Shown: positions 1-7,726, counted from the stretch's first letter. The stretch is DNA of 64,000 nt from Mixta mediterraneensis (GCF_014946725.1 NZ_JACFXY010000009.1:1-64000), one strand, 5' to 3'. Notes: generated from the sequence alone by a model not told the origin. Numbers and translations are program-made.

Positions 1-588
1 GTGTAAAACACTAATCTCCACTCTGGTCTCCAATGTCATCATTGGCAGTGCCTTAAAACTGCCATTTTTACCCTAGGTGGGTCAGATTTACATCGGCAGG
101 TGGGCCAGTTTTACATCGGTAGCGACAGCACAGTGATAACCGGGTGTGTGAGCATCACGATAATATTGCTAAACAGGGCCAAAACATGTTTCTGAAGCTG
201 CTGGTTATCCAGAAGCCTGTCCACTCGTTTGATTTTGTTTATAACCTGAGCGCCGGCAGGCATAGTGAGAGAGGCCCTGTTGACTGTCGCGTTGGTAGCA
301 TCCGGCAGGACATTCTGTCGGTATTAGTGGTGAGGCCTGAGGGAATCGCGGAAAGATTTCTGGCATAATTGATGGGCAGGTACATGGTGATCTTATTGAA
401 CGGTCGCACAATCAGTAGATCACAAAATCCGATGCCTGTCTTTTGTCACGCGTAATTTTGTGGGGATTCCTCAGCCGGTGCCGGTGATTCAGGACAAGTT
501 ATTGCAATGTTATTTGTTCAAGTTCAGAAAGCGTTATCTTTGATTTCATTTGGGGTAAACAGCGAGTTGGACAATGTATTGCCTACCA
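1..588. other. left-edge region without a recognisable gene
   Basis: No reading frame here has a recognisable product; the short open frames on both strands look like chance. The only structure I see is the pair of 23-bp repeats at 77-122, which resembles the end of an IS21-family element. The stretch is probably mobile-element debris, and its right border is the 8-bp target duplication of the IS1-like element. Confidence 0.5.
77..122. repeat. two tandem 23-bp repeats, IS21-like end
   Basis: Units at 77-99 and 100-122 share the pattern GTGGGYCAGWTTTACATCGG, with few mismatches. Tandem terminal repeats with a TGTAAAACTGGCCCAC-like sequence (read on the minus strand) are typical of IS21-family ends. 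No istA or istB gene is visible, so this would be a remnant or the end of an element lying left of the window. Confidence 0.4.
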
Positions 589-853
589 GGTAGCGCTACC
601 AACTTACTGATTTGGAGTATGATAGTACTTTTTGAGGTGCTCCTGTGGCTTCCATTTCCATCTGTTGTCCCTCCTGTTCTGCTCATGAGGGCATTGTCCG
701 TAACGGCAAAAGTACTGCCGGACATCAGCGTTAACTCTGCTCTCGCTGCCGTAAAACATGGCAACTACAGTTCACCTATGCCGCCTCTCAGCCTGGAACT
801 GAACCGCCCCGGGAATCCTGGAGACTAAACTCCCTGAGAGAGAGGTAAACAGG

Positions 854-1180
854 ATGACTAAAAATACACGTTTTTCCCCCGAGATACGGCAGCGTGCCGT
901 CCGCATGGTTCTGGAATGCCAGGACGGATATGACTCACAGTGGGCAGCCCTGAGTTCCATCGCCCCTAAAATCGGCTGCACGCCGGAGACCCTGCGTATC
1001 TGGCTGCGTCAGTATGAACGTGATGCCGGTGGCGGTGATGGTGGTCTCTCCACCACTGAGCGCCAGCGCCTGAAAGAGCTGGAGCGTGAGAACCGCGAGC
1101 TGCGGCGCAGCAATGATATCCTGCGGCAGGCCTCAGCTTATTTTGCGAAGGCGGAGTTCGACCGCCTCTGGAAAAAATAG
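854..1180 (+). CDS. IS3-family OrfA (transposase DNA-binding subunit)
   Basis: This 108-residue protein carries the N-terminal helix-turn-helix of IS3 transposases (residues about 8-50, including [16 protein letters not shown] and [13 protein letters not shown]) and a C-terminal leucine-zipper region ([21 protein letters not shown], about 75-95) used for multimerisation. It ends inside a run of six A residues (1171-1176) followed by a stop; such runs allow the -1 ribosomal slip that joins OrfA to OrfB. It is complete and appears functional. Confidence 0.92.
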   Translation: MTKNTRFSPEIRQRAVRMVLECQDGYDSQWAALSSIAPKIGCTPETLRIWLRQYERDAGGGDGGLSTTERQRLKELERENRELRRSNDILRQASAYFAKAEFDRLWKK

Positions 1181-1188
1181 CCCTCCTG

Positions 1189-2067
1189 GTGGATACCCTG
1201 AGCGATGAATACGGGGTCGGACCGGTATGCCATGAGCTGGATATCGCCCCGTCGTCATACTACCGCTACCGTGAATATCAGCTGCATCCTGACAGACGTA
1301 GCCATCGCGACCAGCGTGATGAGAAACTGAAGCAGGAGATACAGCGCGTGTACGACGAAAACTACGGCGTCTATGGTGTTCGCAAGGTCTGGCGCCAGCT
1401 GCTACGGGAGGGCTTCAGCGTGGCCCGATGCACCATCGCGAGGCTGATGAAGTCCATGGGCCTAACCGGCGTACTGCGAGGTAAAAAGGTGCGAACCACC
1501 GTCAGCCGTAAGACCCCTGCCGCGCATGACCGGGTGAACCGTCAGTTCGTGGCTGAACGCCCTGACCAGCTGTGGGTGGCAGACTTCACGTACGCCAGCA
1601 CCTGGCAGGGCTTCGCATACGTAGCGTTCATTATCGACGTGTTCGCCGGTCGCATCGTGGGCTGGCGGGTGTCATCGTCGATGGAGACGACGTTCGTGCT
1701 GGATGCGCTGGAGCAGGCGCTGTGGGCCCGTCGGCCATCAGGAACCATCCATCACAGCGACAAAGGTTCACAGTACGTGTCGCTGGCCTACACACAGCGG
1801 TTGCAGGAGGCGGAGCTTCTGGCTTCAACGGGAAGCACGGGTGACTCTTATGATAACGCGATGGCCGAAAGCATCAACGGCCTGTACAAAGCGGAGGTGA
1901 TACACAGGCAAAGCTGGAAAAACCGCGGCGAAGTGGAGCTGGCGACGCTGGCGTGGGTGGACTGGTACAACAATCGCCGGCTGCTGGAAAGGCTGGGGCA
2001 TATCCCACCGGCAGAAGCCGAACGGGCATATTATGCTTCCATCGGGAATAAGGATCTGGCAGCCTGA
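1189..2067 (+). CDS. IS3-family OrfB (DDE transposase catalytic part)
   Basis: The frame is -1 relative to OrfA, as expected for an OrfA-OrfB fusion made by frameshifting; a GTG at 1189 is only a formal start. It contains the HTH_21-type region ([16 protein letters not shown]) followed by the DDE integrase core: first Asp in LWVADFTY (about residue 132), second Asp in HHSDKGSQY (about 191) and the Glu in [13 protein letters not shown] (about 230). The C terminus [15 protein letters not shown] is characteristic of the IS3 group. No stop or frameshift is visible. Confidence 0.93.
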   Translation: MDTLSDEYGVGPVCHELDIAPSSYYRYREYQLHPDRRSHRDQRDEKLKQEIQRVYDENYGVYGVRKVWRQLLREGFSVARCTIARLMKSMGLTGVLRGKKVRTTVSRKTPAAHDRVNRQFVAERPDQLWVADFTYASTWQGFAYVAFIIDVFAGRIVGWRVSSSMETTFVLDALEQALWARRPSGTIHHSDKGSQYVSLAYTQRLQEAELLASTGSTGDSYDNAMAESINGLYKAEVIHRQSWKNRGEVELATLAWVDWYNNRRLLERLGHIPPAEAERAYYASIGNKDLAA

Positions 2068-2880
2068 GTTCCCAACTAAAATACTCTCCCGGAAAACCGG
2101 GGCGGTTCAAACACACCAGCAAATCATTGATATGACTATGAATGGCGTCGGGTGCCGTGGCAGCGCACGTATTATGGGCATCGGACTCAACACGATTCTC
2201 CGCCATTTAAAAAAATCAGGCGCAGTCAGTAACGCGCGCATACAACCGGGCAGTGACGTCATTGTCTGCGCGTAAATGGACGAGCAGTGGAGCTACGTCG
2301 GGGCTAAATCACGCCAGCGCTGGCTGTTTTACGCGTATGACAGGATGCGCAGGACGATCATGGCCCACGTTTTTGGTGGACGCACCGTGACCACACTGGA
2401 GCGTCTTCTGAGTCTGCTGTCGGCCTTTGACGTGGTGGTATGGATGACGGACGGATGGCCGCCGTATGAATCGCGCCTGAAGGGAAAATTTCACGTTATC
2501 AGCAAGCGTTATACGCAGCGAATCGATCGACATTGTCTGAATCTGAGGCAGCATCTTGCAAGGCTTGGGAGAAAATCTCTGGCGTTCTCAAAATCGGTGG
2601 AACTGCACGACAAAGTCATTGGCTATTATCTGAATATAAAACATTATCAGTAAGTTGGCATCATTACCGCCTACCATAACAAAAATGCAGATGACTTAGC
2701 TGGCATGATTTAAGTAATATGACACCATGCCCCATGGGATAAAACGGAGCCGCTGGCTATGATTTATTCATTAAAGCCAGCAGCTCCACATTCAACACAA
2801 AATTGTACATATCAGCGTGAGAAATTAAAAAATAAGCAGGCAGCCGGATATTTATTTTAGCTAAATCAAATACTTCTGTT

Positions 2881-3966
2881 TTACATGATTTTTTTAAATA
2901 CTGGCTCTTTCATCTCTTTATATTGAGATAAAGAATATTTCGAATAATTAATGTCATTGTAGGTGCGGACGTATAATTCACCACGACTCAGATCCGATAA
3001 CGCTGTCCAGACTGTAAATTCAGATACAGTTTTGCTTTTTTTTTCGCTTTCACTATCCAGTTTGTAGACTGTGATATTTTTAGGACGATCAAAACGGTTC
3101 ATAATATGGGCCAGTGTGTTAACAGCCTCAGACGAGGTTGAGACTTTCTGTGCGTAGGTAGTGTAATAGACTCCACGAACAAACCTGCCTACCGAAGTAT
3201 CTGATGATGGAAGCGCTGCTACGGCTATGCCACTATCCGGCTGAGTGATTTTAATATTTCCCAATGTATTCGATGTATGATCCTCATTAATCAGATGAGT
3301 ATAATTATTCAGGTTTGTCAGATGCCACGGGAACTCAGGGCCATTTGTCATTACGCGGGTCGGGTTACCATAGACATGAAGTTTTCCATTTGATGCTTCT
3401 ACAACGATGCTTCCCCCTTTTTTGTCATAAAAAGCATAATGAAAGGGGGCCTGCTGATTACCAGAAGCTGACAACGTAGGTGACAACGTAGGTGACCAAA
3501 ACCAGCCGTTTTTGACCGCCTCTGCAACTTCCTCCACAGTAGCAAAACGCGCCAAAGCCCACTCACCCAGCGAGGTAACTGGGAGCGCATCTTTATAGTG
3601 CTCTTCAGGCAGCGTAGCCAAATCTGCGTTATTTATCATGTTTACACTGAAAGACAGACCAGCACTGTTCATTCCCTCAACGACGTCCTTTTCAGAAATA
3701 TCAGTTAACGTTGAGGTAATTGCCAGCATCGCGTATTTGGAAGAATACTGCATACCGGACTCACCATTTGGCGCTTTTTTAACAAACGACATACCCACTG
3801 GGTAGTAAGTCATCCAGTAAGGAGACTCCTGACTATATTCGAGTGTTCGCCCGTGAAAAATATCCCCTTTTTGATCTGTAATGGCTAGTGTAGTGCAAGC
3901 TTCACTTGCTAAAGAAAAGGAAAGTAGACCGGGTAATAATAAACGCATCAGTTTGTTCAATTTCAT
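2881..3966 (-). CDS. exported choloylglycine hydrolase / penicillin V acylase-like protein
   Basis: This is a 361-residue Ntn hydrolase of the linear-amide C-N hydrolase family, which cleaves bile salts, penicillin V or N-acyl homoserine lactones depending on the member. The N terminus is a signal peptide (MKLNKLMRLLLPGLLSFSLA), and cleavage after SEA would expose Cys24 in CTTLAI as the N-terminal nucleophile. Downstream HGRTLEYS (about 38-45) fits the family's conserved Arg region. A 12-bp tandem duplication adds SPTL in frame at about residues 159-166. The ATG at 3966 has AAGGA about 7 bases upstream. The gene is AT-rich compared with the core genes and sits beside the prophage remnant and IS elements, suggesting transfer. 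The substrate cannot be read from the sequence; an acyl-homoserine lactone or penicillin V role is only family-based. Confidence 0.85.
   Translation of the reverse strand: MKLNKLMRLLLPGLLSFSLASEACTTLAITDQKGDIFHGRTLEYSQESPYWMTYYPVGMSFVKKAPNGESGMQYSSKYAMLAITSTLTDISEKDVVEGMNSAGLSFSVNMINNADLATLPEEHYKDALPVTSLGEWALARFATVEEVAEAVKNGWFWSPTLSPTLSASGNQQAPFHYAFYDKKGGSIVVEASNGKLHVYGNPTRVMTNGPEFPWHLTNLNNYTHLINEDHTSNTLGNIKITQPDSGIAVAALPSSDTSVGRFVRGVYYTTYAQKVSTSSEAVNTLAHIMNRFDRPKNITVYKLDSESEKKSKTVSEFTVWTALSDLSRGELYVRTYNDINYSKYSLSQYKEMKEPVFKKIM
3470..3493. repeat. 12-bp exact tandem duplication in the acylase-like gene
   Basis: GACAACGTAGGT occurs twice in a row (3470-3481 and 3482-3493). The parent sequence has the short direct repeat TGAC at the two edges, so slippage explains it. 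It keeps the frame and inserts four residues (SPTL). Confidence 0.9.
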
Positions 3967-4095
3967 TTTCAGTCCTTATTCAATTAAATCGATGTTCCCC
4001 TTTTTCCGAGGAAACACAGAAATTTTTGGGTTTTAATCAAACACGTAGTTCTATTAGATGTTAAAACCCGTGATGACACTTTATTAAAGCTTAGT

Positions 4096-4434
4096 TCATA
4101 AGAAATAGCACGTTTTTTTAAATTTTGCCGTATGAACAGCGCTAATACATTTACTGTAATTTAAAAGACTGCTCCATTTTTTTACTATCCATTTAAAGAT
4201 ACCAACAATCAAGCCTAAATAACTGTAGCTGATACCGTACCGTTTGCAAATCCCGGATCGACCAAATATTTTCTTCATGCATGTGTGATGGTTTTCGCGC
4301 ATTAGTTTTTCACTGTATCTTCGCCCTTCCTCAAGGTGCCAGGCCATAAGATCTTCCGCGCTGGTAAATTTGGGGCTTACGCCTGACGGGATGATATTCT
4401 GCAATCTTTTAAAAACTGCCGAAATGTCGCGCAT
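4096..4434 (-). pseudogene. truncated phage DnaC-like helicase loader
   Basis: The first about 60 residues (VFKRLQNIIPSGV, SAEDLMAWHLEEGRRYSE, MKKIFGRSGI) resemble the N terminus of phage DnaC-like replication proteins (the YdaV position in Rac), which load the host helicase. Homology ends near position 4255, and the rest of the frame (50 residues to FKKTCYFL) is AT-rich and unlike the family. The AAA+ ATPase domain with its Walker motifs is missing, so this is a remnant. It follows the upstream replication gene by 2 bases, as in intact phages. The break near 4255 marks the left limit of recognisable phage sequence. Confidence 0.75.
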
Positions 4435-4436
4435 CG

Positions 4437-5240
4437 TTACCCCCTGAAACCAGGTGGAATGGAAACATCTGGCGATGAAATTTTATTAACATCCCTGCAA
4501 CCATTCGCTATGCCCCGTCCTCCGGGGGCATACAACCCTTGATATTCGTTGGCGATGCTATGCCGAATGACCACCTCAGGCGAAATGCCTTGTCCCCTGA
4601 ATTTATCAAGCTCACGAATAGCCCCGTTCGCTCCCTGGGATGTCTTAATCGGCTTACGCAATGCCCTGCGAAACTCGACCCACTCAGCCCATAGCTCAGG
4701 GAATAGCCAGTCCGGTAAATCAATTTCCAGCGGATTAAATTTCTTCGTAGCTACTTTCCCCTTGGGGGGATTTAAGGGGGGATCTTTTATATTTATATCT
4801 ATCTCTTCCTCTTCCTCTGGTAACGCTTTTTGATCTCCCCCAGTAACGCTATGAGCGTTACTGTTTGCGTTTTCATTGCGTTTCATTTCGCGCATTTTTG
4901 TAACACGGTCATTTGTAAGAGCACGTTTTTTCGAGGAATTACCATTATGCCGTTCAAATTTAGGGAAAATTAACGTATCACCCTCAACCGCCAACCATCC
5001 AACTCGAATTAGCGCATCAGCAAACCCACGCACGAATGTGATCCGGTCAACGGCATTTTTGGTAACGCTTGCTGCGTTACACTTTGCGTTACCATCAATT
5101 GTTTGTTGATCAGCCCATGCCCAAAGGCGCACCAGTTTGCCCAATGCAGCATCTGGATCTATGTCCAACAATTCGGCAAGTTGGTACACCTCGGGTTTAT
5201 CCGGGGTTATCACCTCAATTTTTATCCAACTGGACGCCAT
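4437..5240 (-). CDS. phage replication initiator (O-like / YdaU-position protein)
   Basis: This 267-residue protein begins with a winged-helix-like domain (MASSWIKIEVITPDKPEVYQ, LGKLVRLWAWAD, FVRGFADALIRVGWL), followed by a basic and then acidic linker (DNA-binding N terminus and low-complexity hinge EEEEEIDINIKD) and a C-terminal part (LFPELWAEWVEFRRALRKPI, ELDKFRGQGISPEVVIRHSI) seen in lambdoid O-type replication proteins. It would bind the phage origin and recruit the helicase via the DnaC-like partner just downstream. The gene itself contains six of the eight iteron-like heptamers described separately. The start ATG at 5240 is preceded by TGAGG. The gene is intact, but its partner is truncated. 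Confidence 0.75.
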   Translation of the reverse strand: MASSWIKIEVITPDKPEVYQLAELLDIDPDAALGKLVRLWAWADQQTIDGNAKCNAASVTKNAVDRITFVRGFADALIRVGWLAVEGDTLIFPKFERHNGNSSKKRALTNDRVTKMREMKRNENANSNAHSVTGGDQKALPEEEEEIDINIKDPPLNPPKGKVATKKFNPLEIDLPDWLFPELWAEWVEFRRALRKPIKTSQGANGAIRELDKFRGQGISPEVVIRHSIANEYQGLYAPGGRGIANGCRDVNKISSPDVSIPPGFRG

Positions 5241-5282
5241 AGAAGCCTCAGTGTTTTAATTCTGTAACGCTAACAGCGTTAC
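4819..5282. repeat. iteron-like GTAACGC / GCGTTAC heptamers
   Basis: The heptamer GTAACGC occurs at 4820, 4843, 5062 and 5264, and its complement GCGTTAC at 4855, 5074, 5086 and 5276. They form three inverted pairs: arms AGTAACGCT and AGCGTTACT with a 3-base gap at 4842-4862, a pair at 5061-5080 followed by another copy, and a pair at 5264-5282. Most lie inside the replication gene. Lambdoid phages carry the origin as repeats inside gene O, so a replication origin is the simplest reading; autoregulatory operators are an alternative. Confidence 0.6.
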
Positions 5283-5509
5283 TATTTGCGCGAATTGACG
5301 TTGCAGCCTTGCTTCCCTTTAACCCGCTTCAACGGTCTGGCATATGTTTTAGCGATAGCAATACAGCATGCTATTGTTGCGTTGGGTCTGCTCATATAAT
5401 GATCTGCCCCGCGAAATGCTGCTGAACGAGCAATATCGACAGAGAATCCATCACGAACCAGGTGATCGCGGATCTGCGTCTCGACCTGTTCTCTCGTAAA
5501 ATTAGCCAT
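5282..5509 (-). CDS. small phage early protein of unknown function
   Basis: I do not recognise this 75-residue protein (MANFTREQVETQIRDHLVRDG at the start). It has an amphipathic N-terminal helix, two Cys in tandem at ACCIAIAKTYA and a basic C terminus. It lies between ydaT and the replication gene on the same strand. Its start is set by a perfect copy of the element's repeated initiation motif (CGAGGTATGACCAATGG read on the minus strand, 5506-5522), which supports it being translated. A DNA-binding or host-takeover role is possible but only by position. Confidence 0.7.
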   Translation of the reverse strand: MANFTREQVETQIRDHLVRDGFSVDIARSAAFRGADHYMSRPNATIACCIAIAKTYARPLKRVKGKQGCNVNSRK

Positions 5510-5525
5510 TGGTCATACCTCGTTG

Positions 5526-5954
5526 TCACCAGCAGTAAATGCCGCCAGATGGTCTCTTTCTCAGCACATGCAATGCCTCAATTGCATCGCTGATTTCCTT
5601 ATCAACATCCGGTAGTTCCAGCAATGCCGCGCTAATCGCCTCAGCGCACTCTTTTTGCGCCTGTGCTACCTGATATTGGATCGTCCCGTTCCTGCGGTGC
5701 TCCAGTGCTTTAAGGATCGCGGGCTTCAACTCATCAATCTTCGCTCTCGCCTTCCGGCTATCGCCGTCAAGCCAACGGAAGATGTTCTGCATGTTGTTGT
5801 GTGTTGCACCAGGGGCTTCTACCGGATACAGAGGTAAATCCCCGCCGCCGAGATCGAAATAACGCTGGGTTATCTCAGCCGCTACCGTTTCCCGTTTTGT
5901 TGCACTGGCCCAACGGCGTAGCTCAATGCAAATGGCTTCATGATTGATTTCCAT
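5526..5954 (-). CDS. ydaT: YdaT-like phage protein (CII-position)
   Basis: The 142-residue product matches the pattern of YdaT of the E. coli Rac and CP-933P prophages: an N-terminal region (EAICIELRRWASATKRETVAAEITQRYFDLGG) followed by NNMQNIFRWLDGDS and a helical C terminus. YdaT was first called a toxin, and later work treats YdaS/YdaT as Cro-like and CII-like regulators. The gene follows ydaS by 10 bases and is divergent from the repressor, the layout of Rac (racR, ydaS, ydaT). It is intact. Whether it is toxic here cannot be told from sequence. Confidence 0.8.
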   Translation of the reverse strand: MEINHEAICIELRRWASATKRETVAAEITQRYFDLGGGDLPLYPVEAPGATHNNMQNIFRWLDGDSRKARAKIDELKPAILKALEHRRNGTIQYQVAQAQKECAEAISAALLELPDVDKEISDAIEALHVLRKRPSGGIYCW

Positions 5955-5964
5955 AAGTCAGTTT

Positions 5965-6216
5965 TTATGCTCCTGCTGGTGTACTCTGATGATCTGGTGG
6001 TAGGCCATCAGTTGGATTTGGGTAAAGATCGGGGCGCAACTCGTGTGGAGTTACTCCAGAAATTTCGTAGACCTTTAAAACACGGCCTGAAGGTACGTTG
6101 CCCTTGTACTTATTTTTCCATCGGCAAACAGATTGCTCGGATATTTCCAATTGCGCCGCAAAAACCCGCAAAGATCCTGCGGAGTCAATAGCACGCTGTA
6201 ATGCAGTTTTCATCAT
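5965..6216 (-). CDS. ydaS: YdaS/Cro-like helix-turn-helix repressor
   Basis: This 83-residue protein has a Cro-type helix-turn-helix (ALQRAIDSAGSLRVFAAQL-EISEQSVCRWKN, residues about 4-37) and the tail motif GVTPHELRPDLYP, typical of the YdaS family. It would act as the early repressor opposing the divergent CI-like gene by binding the shared operators at 6250-6308. Two ATGs at 6216 and 6213 are possible starts after TGAGG. It is the first gene of the leftward operon ydaS-ydaT-5282 gene-replication gene. Confidence 0.82.
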   Translation of the reverse strand: MMKTALQRAIDSAGSLRVFAAQLEISEQSVCRWKNKYKGNVPSGRVLKVYEISGVTPHELRPDLYPNPTDGLPPDHQSTPAGA

Positions 6217-6249
6217 GGTTAAACCTCAGTGTTAATCGCGAATAAATTA

Positions 6250-6308
6250 AACCATGAGTTTAATAAAACAACAACCAAAAGATCATTTCTTAGTCACAAC
6301 CTTTGGTT
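6250..6308. promoter_or_regulatory. phage immunity operators between repressor and ydaS
   Basis: The palindrome AACCTTTGGTT (6298-6308) and a one-mismatch copy AACCATGAGTT (6250-6260) lie 48 bp apart between the divergent repressor and ydaS genes; a weaker half-site AACCAAA is at 6273. A third good copy (AACCATAGGTT) lies at 6829-6839, beyond the repressor gene. The consensus AACCNNNGGTT is my deduction. The sites would bind the CI-like and/or YdaS repressors. TATACT at 6309-6314 is a plausible -10 for the repressor. Confidence 0.65.
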
Positions 6309-6320
6309 TATACTTTTGTT

Positions 6321-6761
6321 ATGAAAAAAGAAAAATCTTCTTCTATGCCCCCTGTGGCAGAGCGGCTCTACACATTGATGAAACGATCTGGGGTTAACAA
6401 ATCCGGGTTGGCAAGAATTTGTGAGGTAACACCACAAGCGGCGGGTAAGTGGTTCACTACAGGTAATATCAGCAAAGAATCAGCCTTAAAAATTGCGGAA
6501 GCTTTTGGTGTGTCGTTAACTTGGTTACTTGGCGATGAACTATCCGAGAACTCGGAACCAATTGAGGATGATTTCAATCCCACAGAACTTAGTGACAGAC
6601 AGAAAACTCTTTTGAAGCTTTTCGAGCGGCTACCAGAAAGTGCAAAGACCAATCACATTGCAGCTCTGCAAGAAATGGTTGAAAATTATGATAGTCTATT
6701 CAAGGAGTTATTAAAATCACGCAATATCGATGAGATAATGAAAACCAAAAAAGATAACTAA
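6321..6761 (+). CDS. CI-like prophage repressor (short form, RacR position)
   Basis: From the ATG at 6321 the product is 146 residues. The N-terminal XRE helix-turn-helix spans about residues 8-60 (RLYTLMKRSGVNKSGLARICEVTPQAAGKWF and ISKESALKIAEAFGVSLTWLLG). The C terminus (DRQKTLLKLFERLPESAKTNHI) is helical; there is no S24 autopeptidase domain with Ser-Lys, so LexA-like self-cleavage on DNA damage is not expected. A -10-like TATACT ends only 6 bases before the ATG and no ribosome site fits in between, suggesting a leaderless message as for lambda cI from PRM. A terminator follows directly. Confidence 0.82.
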   Translation: MKKEKSSSMPPVAERLYTLMKRSGVNKSGLARICEVTPQAAGKWFTTGNISKESALKIAEAFGVSLTWLLGDELSENSEPIEDDFNPTELSDRQKTLLKLFERLPESAKTNHIAALQEMVENYDSLFKELLKSRNIDEIMKTKKDN

Positions 6762-6783
6762 TCTCCCATATCTCCCCTACTAA

Positions 6784-6808
6784 GCCGACTTGAGTCGGTT
6801 TTTTTTTG
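6784..6808 (+). terminator. intrinsic terminator of the repressor gene
   Basis: The inverted arms CCGAC (6785-6789) and GTCGG (6794-6798) are followed by nine T residues (6799-6807). It lies 22 bases after the repressor stop codon. Confidence 0.9.
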
Positions 6809-6828
6809 TCCAAAGTTCAAGTAATTAC

Positions 6829-6839
6829 AACCATAGGTT
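6829..6839. promoter_or_regulatory. third repressor-type operator (rightward promoter region)
   Basis: AACCATAGGTT matches the operators upstream of the repressor (AACC-N3-GGTT). It lies before the rightward early genes that begin at 7080, so it likely controls their promoter in the manner of lambda OR/OL. Confidence 0.55.
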
Positions 6840-7079
6840 TAAATTTTATGAGATTTGAGGTTGAAATGATTTTAAGCTGGTGGTTTAATCAAACCCATCA
6901 ACGGCAAGCAGCCAACGCGATAAGGCAAGGAAAGCCCACGAAGTAGCTACCGGCGAGCGTATGAAACACCGGGTGAGTCGCGAGAAACACGGCACAGCAG
7001 GCTGATATGGGTAAAAGTTCTGACACCCCGGAAAGACGGGCGAGGTATGACCAATCACGTTATAAGCGAGGAATGACCA
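6840..7079 (+). other. untranslated early leader of the prophage
   Basis: No gene is seen apart from a possible 9-residue leader peptide (MTNHVISEE, 7047-7076). The stretch is markedly more GC-rich than its surroundings and holds several small inverted repeats, for example CCCG/CGGG at 7027-7040. It lies between a putative operator and the first rightward early gene, where lambdoid phages carry antitermination sites or small RNAs. A structured RNA is possible but is not demonstrated. Confidence 0.4.
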
Positions 7080-7466
7080 ATGGCGACCAGATCAAATATC
7101 AATGTAAAAGTCGGTGACATTTATCACTGCGTCTACTGTCACTGGGATGGCTATCCTGAACATCACGGCCCGATTCTGACAGCGCATTACAATTCTCAGG
7201 AATTAGCGGAAAAGCTGGTTTCACATGGTGATATATCAATATTAGATAATAGCTGTGATAAACCAGAAGGACATTCGTTCGATAATCGAGTTGATGGCTA
7301 TACCGTTTATTATGGCCGAGATCGTGGCGAAGAAAATGTATCTTTCAAAAAAAAAGCCAGCCCGCTAAATCAAGAAGAGTTTTCATATATATGGGATGGA
7401 GAAAAATGGTTGGTTATGAAAGGAAATGAAAGAACCAAATATCCAAAAGATGCAATAGAACTGTAA
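7080..7466 (+). CDS. conserved phage early protein, function unknown
   Basis: The 128-residue product begins MATRSNINVKVGDIYHCVYCHWDGYPEHHG, a pattern found in many phage and prophage hypothetical proteins with a small Cys/His-rich start (CVYCHWDGYPEHHG, residues about 17-30). The middle (SFDNRVDGYTVYYGRDRGEEN) is also typical of the family. Its biochemical role is not known to me. It is the first rightward early gene after the leader, and its start is fixed by the repeated cassette. Confidence 0.75.
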   Translation: MATRSNINVKVGDIYHCVYCHWDGYPEHHGPILTAHYNSQELAEKLVSHGDISILDNSCDKPEGHSFDNRVDGYTVYYGRDRGEENVSFKKKASPLNQEEFSYIWDGEKWLVMKGNERTKYPKDAIEL

Positions 7467-7583
7467 TTTGAAAATATTTATCTGGTTGTGGTGACGGAGA
7501 ACCGACCTCTTATAGCCATGTGCATAAAGTCCATGATTACCGCCCACAGTCAGCTAAATTCCAAATAAAGAAAGGAATGAAAA

Positions 7584-7703
7584 ATGGATTACGCTAATAC
7601 CCCAATTGACGCTCTGGTTTTTCTGTTTAATCGACGAGGCTATGAATACTACTGCGATGGTGACGAACAGAAATACCACGCAGTAGTAGACGAAAAAAGT
7701 TAA
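7584..7703 (+). CDS. 39-residue phage small protein
   Basis: A short frame, MDYANTPIDALVFLFNRRGYEYYCDGDEQ at its start region, follows AAAGGAATG-type ribosome binding sequence (AAGGAA, 8 bases before the ATG). I do not recognise a family. The next gene starts 23 bases downstream on the same strand, and the composition is coding-like, so it is probably real. Confidence 0.55.
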   Translation: MDYANTPIDALVFLFNRRGYEYYCDGDEQKYHAVVDEKS

Positions 7704-7726
7704 GCCGCCAAACACCAGGGGAATAT

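Larger units (their letters stand above)
800..2109 (+). mobile_element. IS3-family insertion sequence (IS1222-like)
   Basis: The element is 1310 bp with imperfect terminal inverted repeats starting TGAACCGCCCCGG on the left (from 800) and ending in the complement, CCGGGGCGGTTCA, at 2109. AAC lies directly outside both ends (797-799 and 2110-2112), a 3-bp target duplication as usual for this family. It contains the two overlapping-frame genes orfA and orfB. Both frames are open and full length, so this copy may still be active. The resemblance to IS1222 of Pantoea is from memory of the protein sequences and was not searched. Confidence 0.9.
645..2653 (+). pseudogene. insAB: IS1 transposase insA-insB, interrupted and mutated
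   Basis: The product would be the IS1 transposase made by InsA-InsB frameshift fusion. The GTG start at 645 begins a zinc-finger-like N terminus ([13 protein letters not shown]). A TAA at the codon for the tyrosine following HQR stops translation at about residue 30. The gene is then split by the IS3-family element after the codons for SQPG and resumes at 2113 with THQQIIDM. A second TAA precedes MDEQW at 2273-2275, and the InsB part ends with NIKHYQ at 2653. Two nonsense codons plus the insertion make this copy inactive in cis. In this copy the insA and insB parts read in the same frame apart from the stops. Confidence 0.9.
589..2668 (+). mobile_element. IS1-family element split by an IS3-family insertion
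   Basis: The ends at 589 and 2668 are inverted (GGTAGCGCTACCAACTTACTG on the left, matching the complement of the right end around CAGTAAGTTGGC), as in IS1. The sequence GCCTACCA flanks both ends (581-588 and 2669-2676), an 8-bp target duplication. Removing the nested element (800-2109) and its 3-bp duplication leaves 767 bp, the size of IS1 (768 bp). Preserved target duplications indicate simple insertion without later rearrangement. Confidence 0.93.

Noticed and set aside
144..828. Small open frames on both strands left of and across the IS1 end
   Set aside because: They overlap each other on opposite strands, lack ribosome sites and family resemblance, and one reads through the IS1 inverted repeat.
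5526..6216. YdaS-YdaT as a toxin-antitoxin pair
   Set aside because: The pair matches the prophage Cro/CII position; calling it a toxin-antitoxin defence system goes beyond what the sequence shows.
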